Below are positions 1 to 7,668 of a DNA stretch of 11,836 bases, piece by piece. The position numbers and the translations under genes were made by a program. Each line of letters starts with the position of its first letter. Position 1 is the stretch's first letter. The stretch comes from Pelagophyceae sp. CCMP2097 (Eukaryota > Sar > Pelagophyceae), in contig MU657324.1 of assembly GCA_026770575.1 (NCBI GenBank), positions 97,534 through 109,369 on the forward strand, in the 5' to 3' direction. The notes below the pieces were generated by a model, which did no database searches, was not told the origin of the DNA, and worked only from the letters and a program-made list of their open reading frames with translations.

Positions 1-352
1 GGAAGCAAGCGCGCGGGCCATCCAGTGCAACCCAAAAGGCCACGACGATCATAGGACCCCCGTAAGCGCGCTCGAAAAAAATCCAACGGACGATCCAACT
101 GAAACAACTGCATTACAGTCATACTGTATATAAGGAACCCGCTCTTTAGGTCCGCAGTCGCTCTTTAGCGATTTAAATATCCCCCATAATTATTTGAATT
201 CATTTTCGGTGTTCTTCGAGAGTCTAGGCCGACGCGCAATGACAATGAGCCTCGAAAGTGGCGTGAAATCCTTTGTGTCTTAGGACCGCGCCCTCGTCCG
301 ACTTCCTCCTTCCGCCAGGTATGCGCGGCGTCCCCTTTTCAGACGGTAATCT
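1..352. other. Window start, no gene seen
   Basis: I see no convincing coding frame here. A TATA-like stretch (TGTATATAAGG, 125-135) is followed by two copies of GCTCTTTAG at 141-149 and 160-168. The stretch could be a core promoter or AT-rich repeat debris; no downstream gene supports the promoter reading. Confidence 0.4.
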
Positions 353-380
353 GCTACAGCTCTGGTGGACTCATTGTCAT

Positions 381-430
381 TGCTCGTCCACGCCCTGCTC
401 TTCCACGACACGCTTCGCGTAAGCCATCCC
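381..430. repeat. 50-bp dispersed repeat, copy A
   Basis: This stretch matches 11348-11397 in the same orientation at 45 of 50 positions. Read on the minus strand, both copies encode AYA-x-RVV-x-EQGVDE. The differences there are one silent change, Glu/Asp, Lys/Ala and Met/Val. In copy A the frame hits TGA straight after the shared segment, so this copy is a fragment or relic. The family is not recognised. Confidence 0.8.
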
Positions 431-1004
431 TCGGACCCCCCCTTGAACTAACGCGATAGGCTATCACGAAAAAATTGTTAGAGTTCCACACGGAAATTGT
501 TTTTGCGGCGCGCGGCGCGGACGGCGGCGCGCTTCGGAGGCGCGTTTGTCGCGCCGAGCGCACGGCGGCGGCGCGCGTCGATCGCGCCCGGGCGCGTCGA
601 AAACGGTGCGCTACGGAGCGAGAAAGGCCGCCGGGACAAAAAAGCGAATTCCTCGAAGTTGGCGGCGCGCGGTCCACGGAGCTTGGGCGGCGCTGTCGGC
701 TTCACATAAGATGGCTTGTACCCACGCGACGAACACTTTTCAATGGCCGAGTGTGATGAGGTCCGACGGCGCGCGCAATCTGGAGTTTGGTCATATAAGG
801 CACGGTTTGGCAAAACCAATTATATATGGGGAGAGCTATCCACTCGGCCTGTCGGCGAAGGGCCCGGGCTTTCTTCTGCGCTTCGGCTATGGGTTCTAGG
901 GATGCAGGGGCGGCCTCAAGACTTTTAAAGTGCGCTTGGGCGCGTGAGTTTTGTGCCCCATGCTACGGGTTTCGAGATTCGATCCGGTAGCTTCATACAG
1001 GGTT
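431..1004. other. GC-rich block without a supported gene
   Basis: From about 500 to 700 the sequence is a GC-rich run of GCGCG-type dinucleotides in which all frames tend to stay open, so the overlapping open frames carry little weight. The longest plus-strand frame (546-899) ends in Gly/Phe/Tyr-rich residues but has no recognised motif. A TATA-like ATATAAGG sits at 793-800 with no supported gene after it. Confidence 0.4.
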
Positions 1005-1099
1005 GTGAATGTGAGAGTAAGATAATGGCCTAAGGCAACCCGTTGCCTTTTGGTTCTTAAAACGTAAGCGAATCGACGGTGCCGGTCGCCTTTGCCTTC

Positions 1100-1440
1100 T
1101 TAAAATATAAGATAATCGGCCTTGGGGATTGTCTTCAGCCGTCCTTGGGCGACAAATATGGCAATGCAGTCGCCCGTCTTGTCCAAGTGGTGCACCTTGG
1201 GGACGTCCCGAGCTGCTGCGTCGCGATGAGCGTTGCCTCGAGGTCGCACCCGACGGCCATCGTCTCAGCGTGAACGGGCCGCTGACGGTGAAGTTCTTGA
1301 GCGCGAAAATTTCAATCGCTTGCGAGTCCGTGCCTTGCCCGGAGCGCGATCATCTGCGCGCCGTCAGCGCCGCGGTGTGCCGTGGAGACGTGCAACCCCG
1401 TCGCCGTCGCTGCGACGGTGAGCACCAGGTACCTCCGGGG
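1100..1440 (-). pseudogene. Frameshifted coding relic, family unknown
   Basis: Reading the minus strand from about 1440 to 1100, protein-like sequence appears in consecutive pieces that change frame. The first contains GLHVSTAHRGADGAQMIALR. The second contains TDSQAIEIFALKNFTVSGPF. The third contains ETMAVGCDLEATLIATQ. The last contains VPKVHHLDKTGDCIAIFVAQ and runs to a TAA at 1100-1102. The pieces abut with about three frame changes and one TGA, which suggests a decayed gene or transposon protein. I do not recognise the family, and short introns could explain some of the shifts. Its position inside the putative 1005-3356 element makes a transposon-encoded origin possible. Confidence 0.3.
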
Positions 1441-1575
1441 TCCCAAGGAGGGTCCCAAAAAAAGAGCCTGAGAAGGGTCCCCAACAAAATGATTCATAAC
1501 GTACTCACTCTCTCTCGCACGTGGCCGTCGACTGGGGATTCTAGTTCCGAACTAAGCATGGCCCACCGCCGCTAG

Positions 1576-2321
1576 GCAAGCGCCGGGGCGTCGGCCGACC
1601 CACGTGCTCACAGGGCTCGCGGGCGGGGTCAGGGGGGTTGCTCGGCTGTTGGGTCAATGCTGGTCATAGGAAGATGCCCGACGGTGCGCGTCGCTCCTCA
1701 CGGGCGATCCCCGCAGCCGAACAGGCCCATAAAAGCCAAGAGGTGCGGCGCGGTTGCCGTCATCCTAGACGCCATGCCCACCTCGCGGTCGTGCCTCGCG
1801 GTCGCATGCAGTCACCTCATCCGCACCAGGGCGATTCCAGAGGATGGTGCGGCGTGTGCCCTTGCTCCCGACGTCATGGGAGCGCCGCGTATGCGCGCCA
1901 ACGCCACCGCCGGCCGCCTATTTGATTTTGGAACTTGGACGTTCTTCTGTTTCAAAGGCCTGGGATGTTCCAAGGCTTTGGATGTTCCACGCCGGCGTGG
2001 CGCAGAGATCCGACGATGTACCACGGCGGACGGCGGCGCTTTGTTAGCGCTGAACACGGCGGGGGCGCCGTCGTCTGCGGCCTAGGTGATGGAGGCATGG
2101 ACAAGTTGAAACTGGTGCTATGCACGTAGGCGCTTGACAGATTGATGCTCTCGCTCCGTGGCGAGCCCCCCCCCCCACCAGCCCGGATCAATATGTGGCA
2201 GGAAATACTCGAGAAAAGTGCAATGTACGGCGCACACACGGCGCGCCTTGGACGACGATGCATTAAGCCAAGCGCGTGGGCTCTTCTTTGTGCTTCTTTG
2301 TGATTTCGAGACTTTATATAT
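1576..2321. other. No supported gene; small repeats and a poly-C run
   Basis: A 17-bp unit containing GGATGTTCC is present twice in tandem (1955-1971 and 1972-1988, two mismatches). A run of 11 C residues lies at 2166-2176 and is a likely slippage or assembly-error site. The open frame 1657-2085 (plus) has no recognisable motif and uneven composition, so I do not call it a gene. Confidence 0.45.
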
Positions 2322-3045
2322 TAGAGAGCTTCAGCTCAAAGTGATACCCTATCAGATTCATATCCTATCGTATCCATCGGACAAGATCAAACTCATATCC
2401 TATCTAACTGTCTGCATATTTTGGAGACGACGGCGTTGTCTTATGGAGAGGTCAAGGATATCGGTCAGTTCTCGCCGGAATGAGGCGCTGAATGGCCCTA
2501 TCGACGCGCCTTGGTCCCGCAGCGCCGGCCCTAACTTTGTTTCGCGTTGTGGCTACCCCTTGGGTAGCAGCGACGTGACATCGGAAGGCGCGTGAGGAAC
2601 ATGCGTTCGGGCCCGTGCGGGACTCGCCACGCGCCGACAACCGGCGGGAACTGCGCGCAGGCGTCCGCAACCAATCCGGCAGCGCCCGGAACCGGCCGCG
2701 ACAGCGCATCGCGGGTGGATACGAACTCGAACACAAGTACCCAAAACGCCGATTCCGCTAGAGTCGACGCACCATACGGAAAATCGACGGGCGTCTGCGC
2801 ATGGGCTTGTTGACTTCGCATCATCGATCCCGGGACGGGAGTCGGCTGGGGTGCCTCGGGGTTGCCCTCGGGCCAAAGTAGTACCTAGGTACTACTTTGA
2901 TTTGGCTCGCGAGATTGAGAGTTGTGCGTGGTTCCGTTGAGCGGAGAGATCACTGTAAGCTCTATATATCAACGGGCTTTTAACGGGGTTTTATTTAATA
3001 GGGTGTAACTTTTGATAGGGTGTCACTTTGAGCTGAAGCTCTCTA
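2322..3045. mobile_element. TA-flanked MITE-like element, 724 bp
   Basis: The left end from 2322 and the reverse complement of the right end at 3045 agree over about 34 bases with one mismatch, starting TAGAGAGCTTCAGCTCAAAG. Both arms end at a TA, as expected for a Tc1/mariner-type TA target duplication. Just inside the ends are CCTATC-type repeats on the left (2345-2402) and their complement, AATAGGGTGT and GATAGGGTGT, on the right (2998-3024). The centre (about 2450-2880) is much more GC-rich than the ends. No transposase frame is seen, so it would be non-autonomous. The first bases, TAGASAGCTTC, are shared with the element at 4624-5291. Confidence 0.85.
2531..2824 (-). pseudogene. Open frame inside the MITE, possible captured gene fragment
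   Basis: This minus-strand frame of about 97 codons lies in the GC-rich core of the 2322-3045 element. It contains a hydrophobic stretch rich in Phe and Val (ESAFWVLVFEFVSTRDALSR) followed by an Ala/Gly/Pro-rich part. It has no recognised domain and could be chance in GC-rich DNA. The contrast between AT-rich element ends and a GC-rich core is what suggests captured host sequence, as in Pack-MITEs; this is inference. Confidence 0.22.
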
Positions 3046-3480
3046 TTGACTGAAGCCTTTGCTGTTTACCTTAGTAAAAAGCCTTACATGCAGATACGGG
3101 GTGCTATGGAAATTCCTAACTGCGTCCAGCATTCTAGTTCCGGTTCTAATCCCCCGGTATGTTTTTTTGCCCTTCGCCTCATGGGACATTCGTTTTGTTT
3201 TGTTTTCCACCACTTAACCACGCGCGCGGCGGGCGAAACGCTTTTTTAAGATAACGCTGGGCCGCCAGCGCCTTTTGCCTTCTTAAAAAAAAGCGACTGG
3301 CGGCAGAGACCGCCTTTGCCATTAGATAAAATCCATTATCTTACTCTCATATTCACCCTCAGGGTGTACCGGGATGTCAAAAAAAATTAGAAACTCGCCG
3401 AAATTAATTCTTCGGATCTGCAACGGAACTCATTCCTAAACGGCTTCGTTCTCTGAACTAGCTCTGAGCCGAAGATGGAA
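3046..3480. other. No supported gene; low-complexity and element end
   Basis: This stretch holds T-rich and A-rich runs and the right inverted end at 3333-3356. The open frame at 3046-3249 starts inside the end of the MITE and shows no recognisable motif. Confidence 0.4.
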
Positions 3481-3790
3481 GCCTGTCTGAAACCACAGGT
3501 GAGAATCGAACCCGGCTCCCGGGGCTTTCGGGACTCGAGTTTCTGGAACGAGAGTTCCCCGAGCCCGAGACTCGGGAAGCTCGGGGAGCGAGAGTTCTTG
3601 GAGGTTTTCGGGGCGGGAGCTCGGGGTATCAATCCTCGGGGCGGCGCGACGCGCGGCATTGTGCGCCGCGGCCGCGTGCCGCTTCTCGGCGAACGCGGCC
3701 TCGGCGGCGGGGCGTGGCCCACTCGGCGCAGTGCAGACCGGTAAACAGGGTTTTATCAGACTCGGAAGCTCGGGGGTCTCTTGTAGGCAG

Positions 3791-3829
3791 CTCTGCGGAG
3801 CGGCTCTTCGGAGCGGCTCTGCGGGGCGG
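3791..3829. repeat. 13-bp tandem repeat, three copies
   Basis: Three adjacent copies of CTCTGCGGAGCGG occur at 3791-3803, 3804-3816 and 3817-3829, with one mismatch each in the second and third copies. The period is not a multiple of three and no coding frame is supported here. Confidence 0.85.
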
Positions 3830-3945
3830 CCGTGATAAGGACACCGCCATGATCACCGCGGTGCGCTGGCAGCTGGTGCCTTAAGTCGCCTACAACACGC
3901 AGGACGAATTATTTCCGCGTCTGCGAATCTGCCAACATCTGCTTG

Positions 3946-4011
3946 CGTCTGCGAGCCTGCGAGCGCCTGGGAACCCTTCGTCTGCGAGCCTGCGAACGCC
4001 CGGGAACCTAG
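3946..4011. repeat. 33-bp tandem duplication
   Basis: Two adjacent 33-bp units starting CGTCTGCGAGCCTGCGA lie at 3946-3978 and 3979-4011 with a few mismatches. Related CTGCGA words extend upstream to about 3918, so the array may have been longer. Confidence 0.8.
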
Positions 4012-4133
4012 GGGAAGGAGATTTCCCCGGGGCTCTCAGACTCGGAAGCTCGGGGAAGAAGAGTTCCTCGGGGCTCTCAGACTCAAAAACCCCGGGGGCG
4101 GGGAGCATCGCGGCTGCGGCCTCTGCCCGGGTC

Positions 4134-4208
4134 GGCCTGGGAGGAGGCGCGGGCGCGGCGGGGGCCTAGGGGGGGCTGGGCCAGGTCGGGTCGGATCGAA
4201 CGGCCCTG
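4134..4208. repeat. 75-bp direct repeat, copy 1
   Basis: This copy starts GGCCTGGGAGG and ends GATCGAACGGCCCTG. It matches 4358-4431 at roughly 90 percent. The two copies fall in different reading frames of the plus-strand open frame that overlaps them, so the similarity is at the DNA level and not protein conservation. Confidence 0.85.
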
Positions 4209-4357
4209 GAATCAGCAGCAGCAGGATGTGCAGCACCACGACGCGGTGAAGACCGAGATGCCGGCGGACGCGACGCAGCGTAAGGCTGGACGTAAGAAAC
4301 GAAGTGGAGCTCCGGGGGGCGTCTATACTGACGTCGAACGCGACTGCGACCTGGGGC

Positions 4358-4431
4358 GGCCTGGGAGGGGGCGCGGGCGCGGCGGGGGCCTGGGGAGGCT
4401 TGGCCGGGTCGGGTCGGATCGAACGGCCCTG
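4358..4431. repeat. 75-bp direct repeat, copy 2
   Basis: This is the partner of 4134-4208, in direct orientation about 150 bp further on. The spacer encodes a Gln- and Lys/Arg-rich stretch in one plus frame (QQQQDVQHHDAV), which might be a remnant of a coding segment but has no other support. Confidence 0.85.
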
Positions 4432-4492
4432 AAATTATACTGGACCTTAAGTCGAGCGGACAGCCATTGTCGAGGACGTGGGGACCCTAGGA

Positions 4493-4524
4493 GCCTGGGT
4501 CCACGGAGTTCTTAACTTCGCCCC
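4493..4524. repeat. Inverted repeat arm, left
   Basis: The segment reads TGGGTCCACGGAG followed by TTCTTAACTTCGCCCC. Its reverse complement occurs at 6528-6552 and the 17-bp core recurs at 6332-6348. A second partial core in the same orientation lies at 4527-4540. The arms may be the terminal repeats of an element of about 2.05 kb (4493-6552) into which other elements have inserted. Confidence 0.75.
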
Positions 4525-4623
4525 TGCTTAACTTCGCCCCTTCCTTTTTTCGTGCTTTTGCCTTTAGGAACCCTGCCGACGACCGTTACACTGAGAGGGG
4601 CGATAGCTGTGCTCCGCACTCAT

Positions 4624-5291
4624 TAGACAGCTTCGCTTCTTTTCAAGCTACTTTTCAAGTTGACTGGCGCATTTGCAAAACGTCGCCTAAAGCGCTTTAA
4701 CGAGCAAGAACCAAGCCGACTGTGCTATGCGCATCTCCTTCTGACGCCGATGCGCCCAGCGCGCTCAGATCCTTCAGACTCGATGATGGAATAAGACAAG
4801 TTCACTTTTTTCAAGGAGCTTTTCAAGCTAAGATTCCTACTTTTCAACATATCTTTTGTCGCTTCAACGTGAGCGCGAAGCGGCGTCAAGGGCGCCTTCC
4901 TTCGGCCACCCGGGTGAGATGGCGCGCGGGACGGGGCACGTCGGCCCCGCAACCGGCCCGCGCCTCGACGGAGGCGCGGGCACCATCGGCGCCGCCCCGC
5001 CCGCCAGAGGCCGCGCCCCGCCCCCTCCGCGCGGCGCGCCCGCGCGGCGCGCCCGCGCCGGGTTAACGCTCATCTAACGTCCGCTTAACGCTCATCCAAC
5101 GAACTCATCCCGCGCTTTTAAAGCAATTTCCGCGCTTTAAAAGCTGCTTTTAAAAGCTCTACTTTTAAATCACTAAATCGCAGCTTGAAAAATAGAGCTT
5201 TTAAAGCAGCTTTACACGCAAATACAGACTTTTTGTAACTTTAAAAGTAGCTTTAAATTAAAAGCTGCTTTAAAAAAAGTGAAGCTGTCTA
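4624..5291. mobile_element. TA-flanked MITE-like element, 668 bp
   Basis: The left end (from 4624, TAGACAGCTTC then CTT/AAGC-rich bases) and the reverse complement of the right end (5291) agree over about 35 bases with roughly six mismatches. Both ends terminate in TA. The inner flanks are AT-rich, with many TTTAAAAGC and AAGCTGCTTTTAAA words (5115-5275). The core (about 4870-5065) is strongly GC-rich. No transposase is seen. The terminal bases resemble those of the 2322-3045 element, so the two probably belong to one superfamily. Confidence 0.75.
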
Positions 5292-5305
5292 TTTTACGAC
5301 ACTCC

Positions 5306-5654
5306 CACAGCGGAGAATCGGCGATCCGACTGTCGCCGAACCCGGACAGAGTTTATATATGAAGCGACACACGCGACCGGCCAAAAGGAGATTGCCGGTC
5401 TCCTTTGGACGGAGATTGCCGGTCTCTTATGGTCGGTCGCGTGTGTCGCTTCATATATAAACAGTGTCCGGGTTCGGCGACAGTCGGATCGCCGATTTTC
5501 CGCTGTGCTGGGCCCATAACCATAGATAATACGTAGCAACACATGCTATCGCCAAAAGGAGGTTGCCGGTCTCCTGTGACCGGTCGCGTGTGTCGCTTCA
5601 TATATAAACAGTGTCCGGGTTCGGCGACAGTCGGATCGCCGATTCTCCGCTGTG
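5306..5654. mobile_element. Foldback element with three related arms
   Basis: A left arm starting CACAGCGGAGAATCGG (5306-5382) is repeated in inverted orientation at 5430-5507 and again at about 5578-5654, each arm about 77 bp and nearly identical. Outermost arms 5306 and 5654 match exactly at the tips, while the middle copy differs at one tip base (TTTTCC against TTCTCC). The loops contain repeated GGAGATTGCCGGTCTCC. Transcripts or single strands would fold into a long hairpin. The CACAG...CTGTG tips resemble CACTA-type termini, but I find no 3-bp target duplication. A partial tandem duplication of the right half of a two-armed foldback would explain the structure. Confidence 0.85.
5600..5608 (+). 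promoter_or_regulatory. TATA-like sequence in the foldback arm
   Basis: CATATATAAAC in the third arm lies about 80 bp upstream of the ATG at 5685 and is oriented towards that open frame. The same sequence occurs in every arm of the foldback, so it belongs to the repeat and may or may not act as a promoter. Confidence 0.3.
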
Positions 5655-5684
5655 ATTCCAGCTTTGCGAGGCTGGCAGGGGCCA

Positions 5685-6050
5685 ATGTCTAGACTCGGAG
5701 GCCCGAACAGCAACCTGCATGCGCGCATCGGCGGGCTGGCTCAGTGCTCGCAATTGAACAGCGCCGCGCGGTCGCTCGTGATGCGAGTGCGTGGCGGCGC
5801 CAGTGGCGACACTGGCGAGGCCTTGACGGCGGCGCTCGGCAACGCGCTGGCGAAGCGGCGGCGCGATTTGGCGCCGGCGGCAGTCAAGGCCGGAGCCGCA
5901 GGGCTTGAGCGCGACGTGGTGCAGTCGACCCTTCGCGCGATCGACGCGCCGCCAACGTCTCCCAGCAAGTCGCCCGCGAAGAAGAAGCCCAAGGGGCGAT
6001 GCTTCGACGGAGCGAGAGTGCTCATGGAGCCGCTCGTGAAGCGCCCGTAG
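5685..6050 (+). CDS. Small basic hypothetical protein, 121 aa
   Basis: I do not recognise this protein. The frame can be extended upstream only by a GTG at 5652, so I choose the first ATG (5685). Codon third positions are mostly G or C, as in the LOV gene, and the frame spans a region of balanced composition, which makes a real gene more likely than for other open frames here. The protein is rich in Ala, Arg and Lys. The middle contains EALTAALGNALAKRRRDLAP, probably helical. Near the C-terminus is SPSKSPAKKKPKG, which resembles a nuclear localisation or nucleic-acid-binding tail. No signal peptide or membrane segment is visible. It sits 30 bp after the foldback repeat, which carries a TATA-like sequence. 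It may be a complete small gene or the exon of a larger one. Confidence 0.45.
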   Translation: MSRLGGPNSNLHARIGGLAQCSQLNSAARSLVMRVRGGASGDTGEALTAALGNALAKRRRDLAPAAVKAGAAGLERDVVQSTLRAIDAPPTSPSKSPAKKKPKGRCFDGARVLMEPLVKRP

Positions 6051-6269
6051 AGAACCCTATACAAACGACTTGTGGCCCTCTCGGCCGGCCAGATATTATC
6101 GACCCTCGCCCGTCAACACCCTTGTCCAAAGACAGCTCCGCCGCCGGAGCACAGGGCGTGGCAGCCGGCGCACGGCGCCCTCCTGAGGGCCGCCGTCGCC
6201 TCGGCAGGGGGCCGGACAGTCATGTACTCGCGGTCGCAAACCGGAATAATTACAGTGGTATATTTTCGG

Positions 6270-6318
6270 TAAATACCTCCATAAATAAAAGACTACTGAA
6301 ATTATTTGGAGGTATTTA
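6270..6318. repeat. AT-rich hairpin
   Basis: TAAATACCTCCA...AATAA (6270-6288) is the reverse complement of 6302-6318 apart from a two-base bulge, leaving a loop of about 13 bases. It lies just before the first GGGGCGAAGTTAAGAAC copy at 6332 and may be part of the same element. Confidence 0.75.
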
Positions 6319-6331
6319 AAGGGAAAATACT

Positions 6332-6348
6332 GGGGCGAAGTTAAGAAC
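6332..6348. repeat. GGGGCGAAGTTAAGAAC copy
   Basis: This is an exact 17-bp copy of the core seen at 6528-6544 and, inverted, at 4508-4524. It is preceded by TACTG, so it reads TACTGGGGCG, similar to the TACTGGGGG terminus of the element at 6553. It may be the end of another TA-target element. Confidence 0.75.
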
Positions 6349-6527
6349 TTACCAAAATACACCACCAGTTGAACCTTTGGTGTGCAGTCAAATGGACGAT
6401 TGTGAACCATAGGTTGATGTATGATGTCCATGCGACGGATAGCTTGAAGCTAACCCAAGCAGGTCAACATTTGGTGGGCCATGGACCGAGCTACTCAAAA
6501 CTCCCCATACAATTGTATTAGAATTTT

Positions 6528-6552
6528 GGGGCGAAGTTAAGAACCCCGTGGA
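6528..6552. repeat. Inverted repeat arm, right, interrupted by a MITE
   Basis: The segment is GGGGCGAAGTTAAGAAC followed by CCCGTGGA, the inverse of 4493-4524 with one mismatch. The match to the left arm stops exactly where the 6553-7190 element begins, and resumes weakly with CCCA directly after that element (7191-7194). Confidence 0.75.
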
Positions 6553-7190
6553 TACTGGGGGACCCAGCCACTTTGCCGGATTTGACCATTTAAGGCAAAG
6601 TTTTTGGCAAACGTGGTTCCAAATGTCGGACCGGCAAAGTTAGAAAAGTTTTCGGGGTTCCTGAAAATTAGAGCTTTATATTTTAACATTTTGTTAGCGG
6701 CTTTTCAAATTTATGAACGCTTTTCGGACCTTTCATTACGCGCTCGACCTTAGCAGGCCGCGCTGCGGGCCGCGTTCGCGTCTCTCGCGACGGCATGCAG
6801 CTCCGCATCGGCGGCGGCTCGCGGGCGTGGCCGTCCTCGAAGATAAATTTACTTTAAATCTTACTTCCAGGGATGCCAGGAATGGTAAATACTGGCAATT
6901 TCCAGAGTAAGGAAGCAGGCAGCAAGTACTATACGGTACGGGGTAAACTACAACCCAGTATAGCCGACGAGACGACGACGACGACGAGCGTCTCTCGCGT
7001 CTCAGAAGACCCCGCCAAGTCGGGGCGCTGCCGAAGTGCGCGGGCCGTGACCGGCAAAGTTCAACGCCGACGGGGGTCCCTTCCAGCGGACGGCAGAAAC
7101 GGGTTTTCTAACTTTACCGCTTTGGATTTTCGGGGTCCAATTTTTGAGGACGGCAAATGGCAAAATGGCAAAGTGGCTGGTCCCCCAGTA
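6553..7190. mobile_element. TA-flanked MITE-like element, 638 bp
   Basis: The left end TACTGGGGGACCCAGCCA (from 6553) and the reverse complement of the right end (7190) agree over about 25 bases with a single one-base indel, through to CTTTGCC. Both ends finish in TA. GGCAAA words recur just inside both ends (6593, 6606, 6631; 7052, 7152, 7160, 7167), typical of subterminal repeats recognised by a transposase. The middle has GC-rich patches and a (GAC)n run at about 6968-6985. No transposase frame is recognised. The open frames 6873-7328 and 6713-6910 cross element parts and are not supported. Confidence 0.8.
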
Positions 7191-7668
7191 CCCAATTTAC
7201 AAGTTTCTACAAGCGCCCACCGCAAAATTAAAATCCCCCTTATTGAGAATACACGAAGTTTCATCAACTCTGAGTTGGGCAGCGCGGCTTCGTGCGACGG
7301 GGAGAGGTCATTCTATGATGCGCACTAAGGCAGAGGCCTCAAGCGTCTGTATCGAACTGCTAGGAAACTTCCGTGAATAGGAAATCGCAAGCAATAACTT
7401 TCTGGAAAGGTCAACGAGGGGTCTCCGCCGCGCGCCTCGAACTCTCGTCGCATGCAGGGCATCCGTGCAACCTGGGCTGGGGCTTGCGGTCCTCCCGGCG
7501 CCGACGCCGCTTCTAGCGACGCCTCTTCGACAAGCTGAGGCCGAACTTAGTGCAGCGTGCACTGCAGCGTGCGCTGCAGCGTGCGCCGGCGGCCACCCCT
7601 TTAAAGAGTGCCTCGTCACCAAACAAACGGGTGCGGGTTTTGATTTGATCGGGAGCGCCACGCGCGCG
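7191..7668. other. Region 3' of the LOV gene, no gene supported
   Basis: This lies downstream of the LOV gene's stop codon and would contain its 3' UTR. A 12-bp unit (CTGCAGCGTGCG-like) is repeated three times at about 7551-7586. I see no clear AATAAA polyadenylation signal on the minus strand. Confidence 0.5.

Larger units (their letters stand above)
1005..3356. mobile_element. Possible decayed element with 24-bp inverted ends
   Basis: The ends 1005-1028 and 3333-3356 are inverted copies of each other with one mismatch. Read inwards, both begin GTGAATRTGAGAGTAAG. A few bases outside the arms also look related (CAGGGTT against CCTGAGG). Near both ends there are short copies of CCTTTTGCCTTCTTAAAA-like sequence (1088-1106 and 3271-3290). 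The 2.35 kb between could be one old element that later received the MITE at 2322-3045, or the two ends may belong to separate insertions of the same family. No clear target-site duplication was found. Confidence 0.4.
3521..4090. repeat. Dispersed CTCGGAAGCTCGGGG-type short repeats
   Basis: A degenerate unit resembling GACTCGGAAGCTCGGGG followed by GAGAGTTCC recurs at about 3535-3605, 3758-3776 and 4019-4085, partly in inverted form. Minus-strand frames through it give Pro/Ser/Leu-rich peptides that simply mirror the repeat. No gene is supported across 3480-4500. Confidence 0.6.

Noticed and set aside
546..899. 117-codon plus-strand open frame
   Set aside because: Half of it lies in a GCG-rich run where several frames are open together, and no domain or splice context supports it.
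1619..1636. G-rich run that could form a G-quadruplex
   Set aside because: Only three adequate G runs are close together; a fourth is missing within a normal loop distance.
3498..3530. tRNA-like T-loop (GGTTCGATTCTC on the minus strand)
   Set aside because: The bases either side do not form a five-pair T-stem, and no D-arm, anticodon arm or acceptor stem could be fitted.
4228..4515. Plus-strand open frame across the 75-bp direct repeats
   Set aside because: The two repeat copies are in different frames relative to it, so there is no sign of protein-level conservation. The basic, Gln-rich middle is only suggestive.
6873..7328. 151-codon plus-strand open frame
   Set aside because: It runs across the right end of the 6553-7190 element, so it joins unrelated DNA and is unlikely to be one gene.
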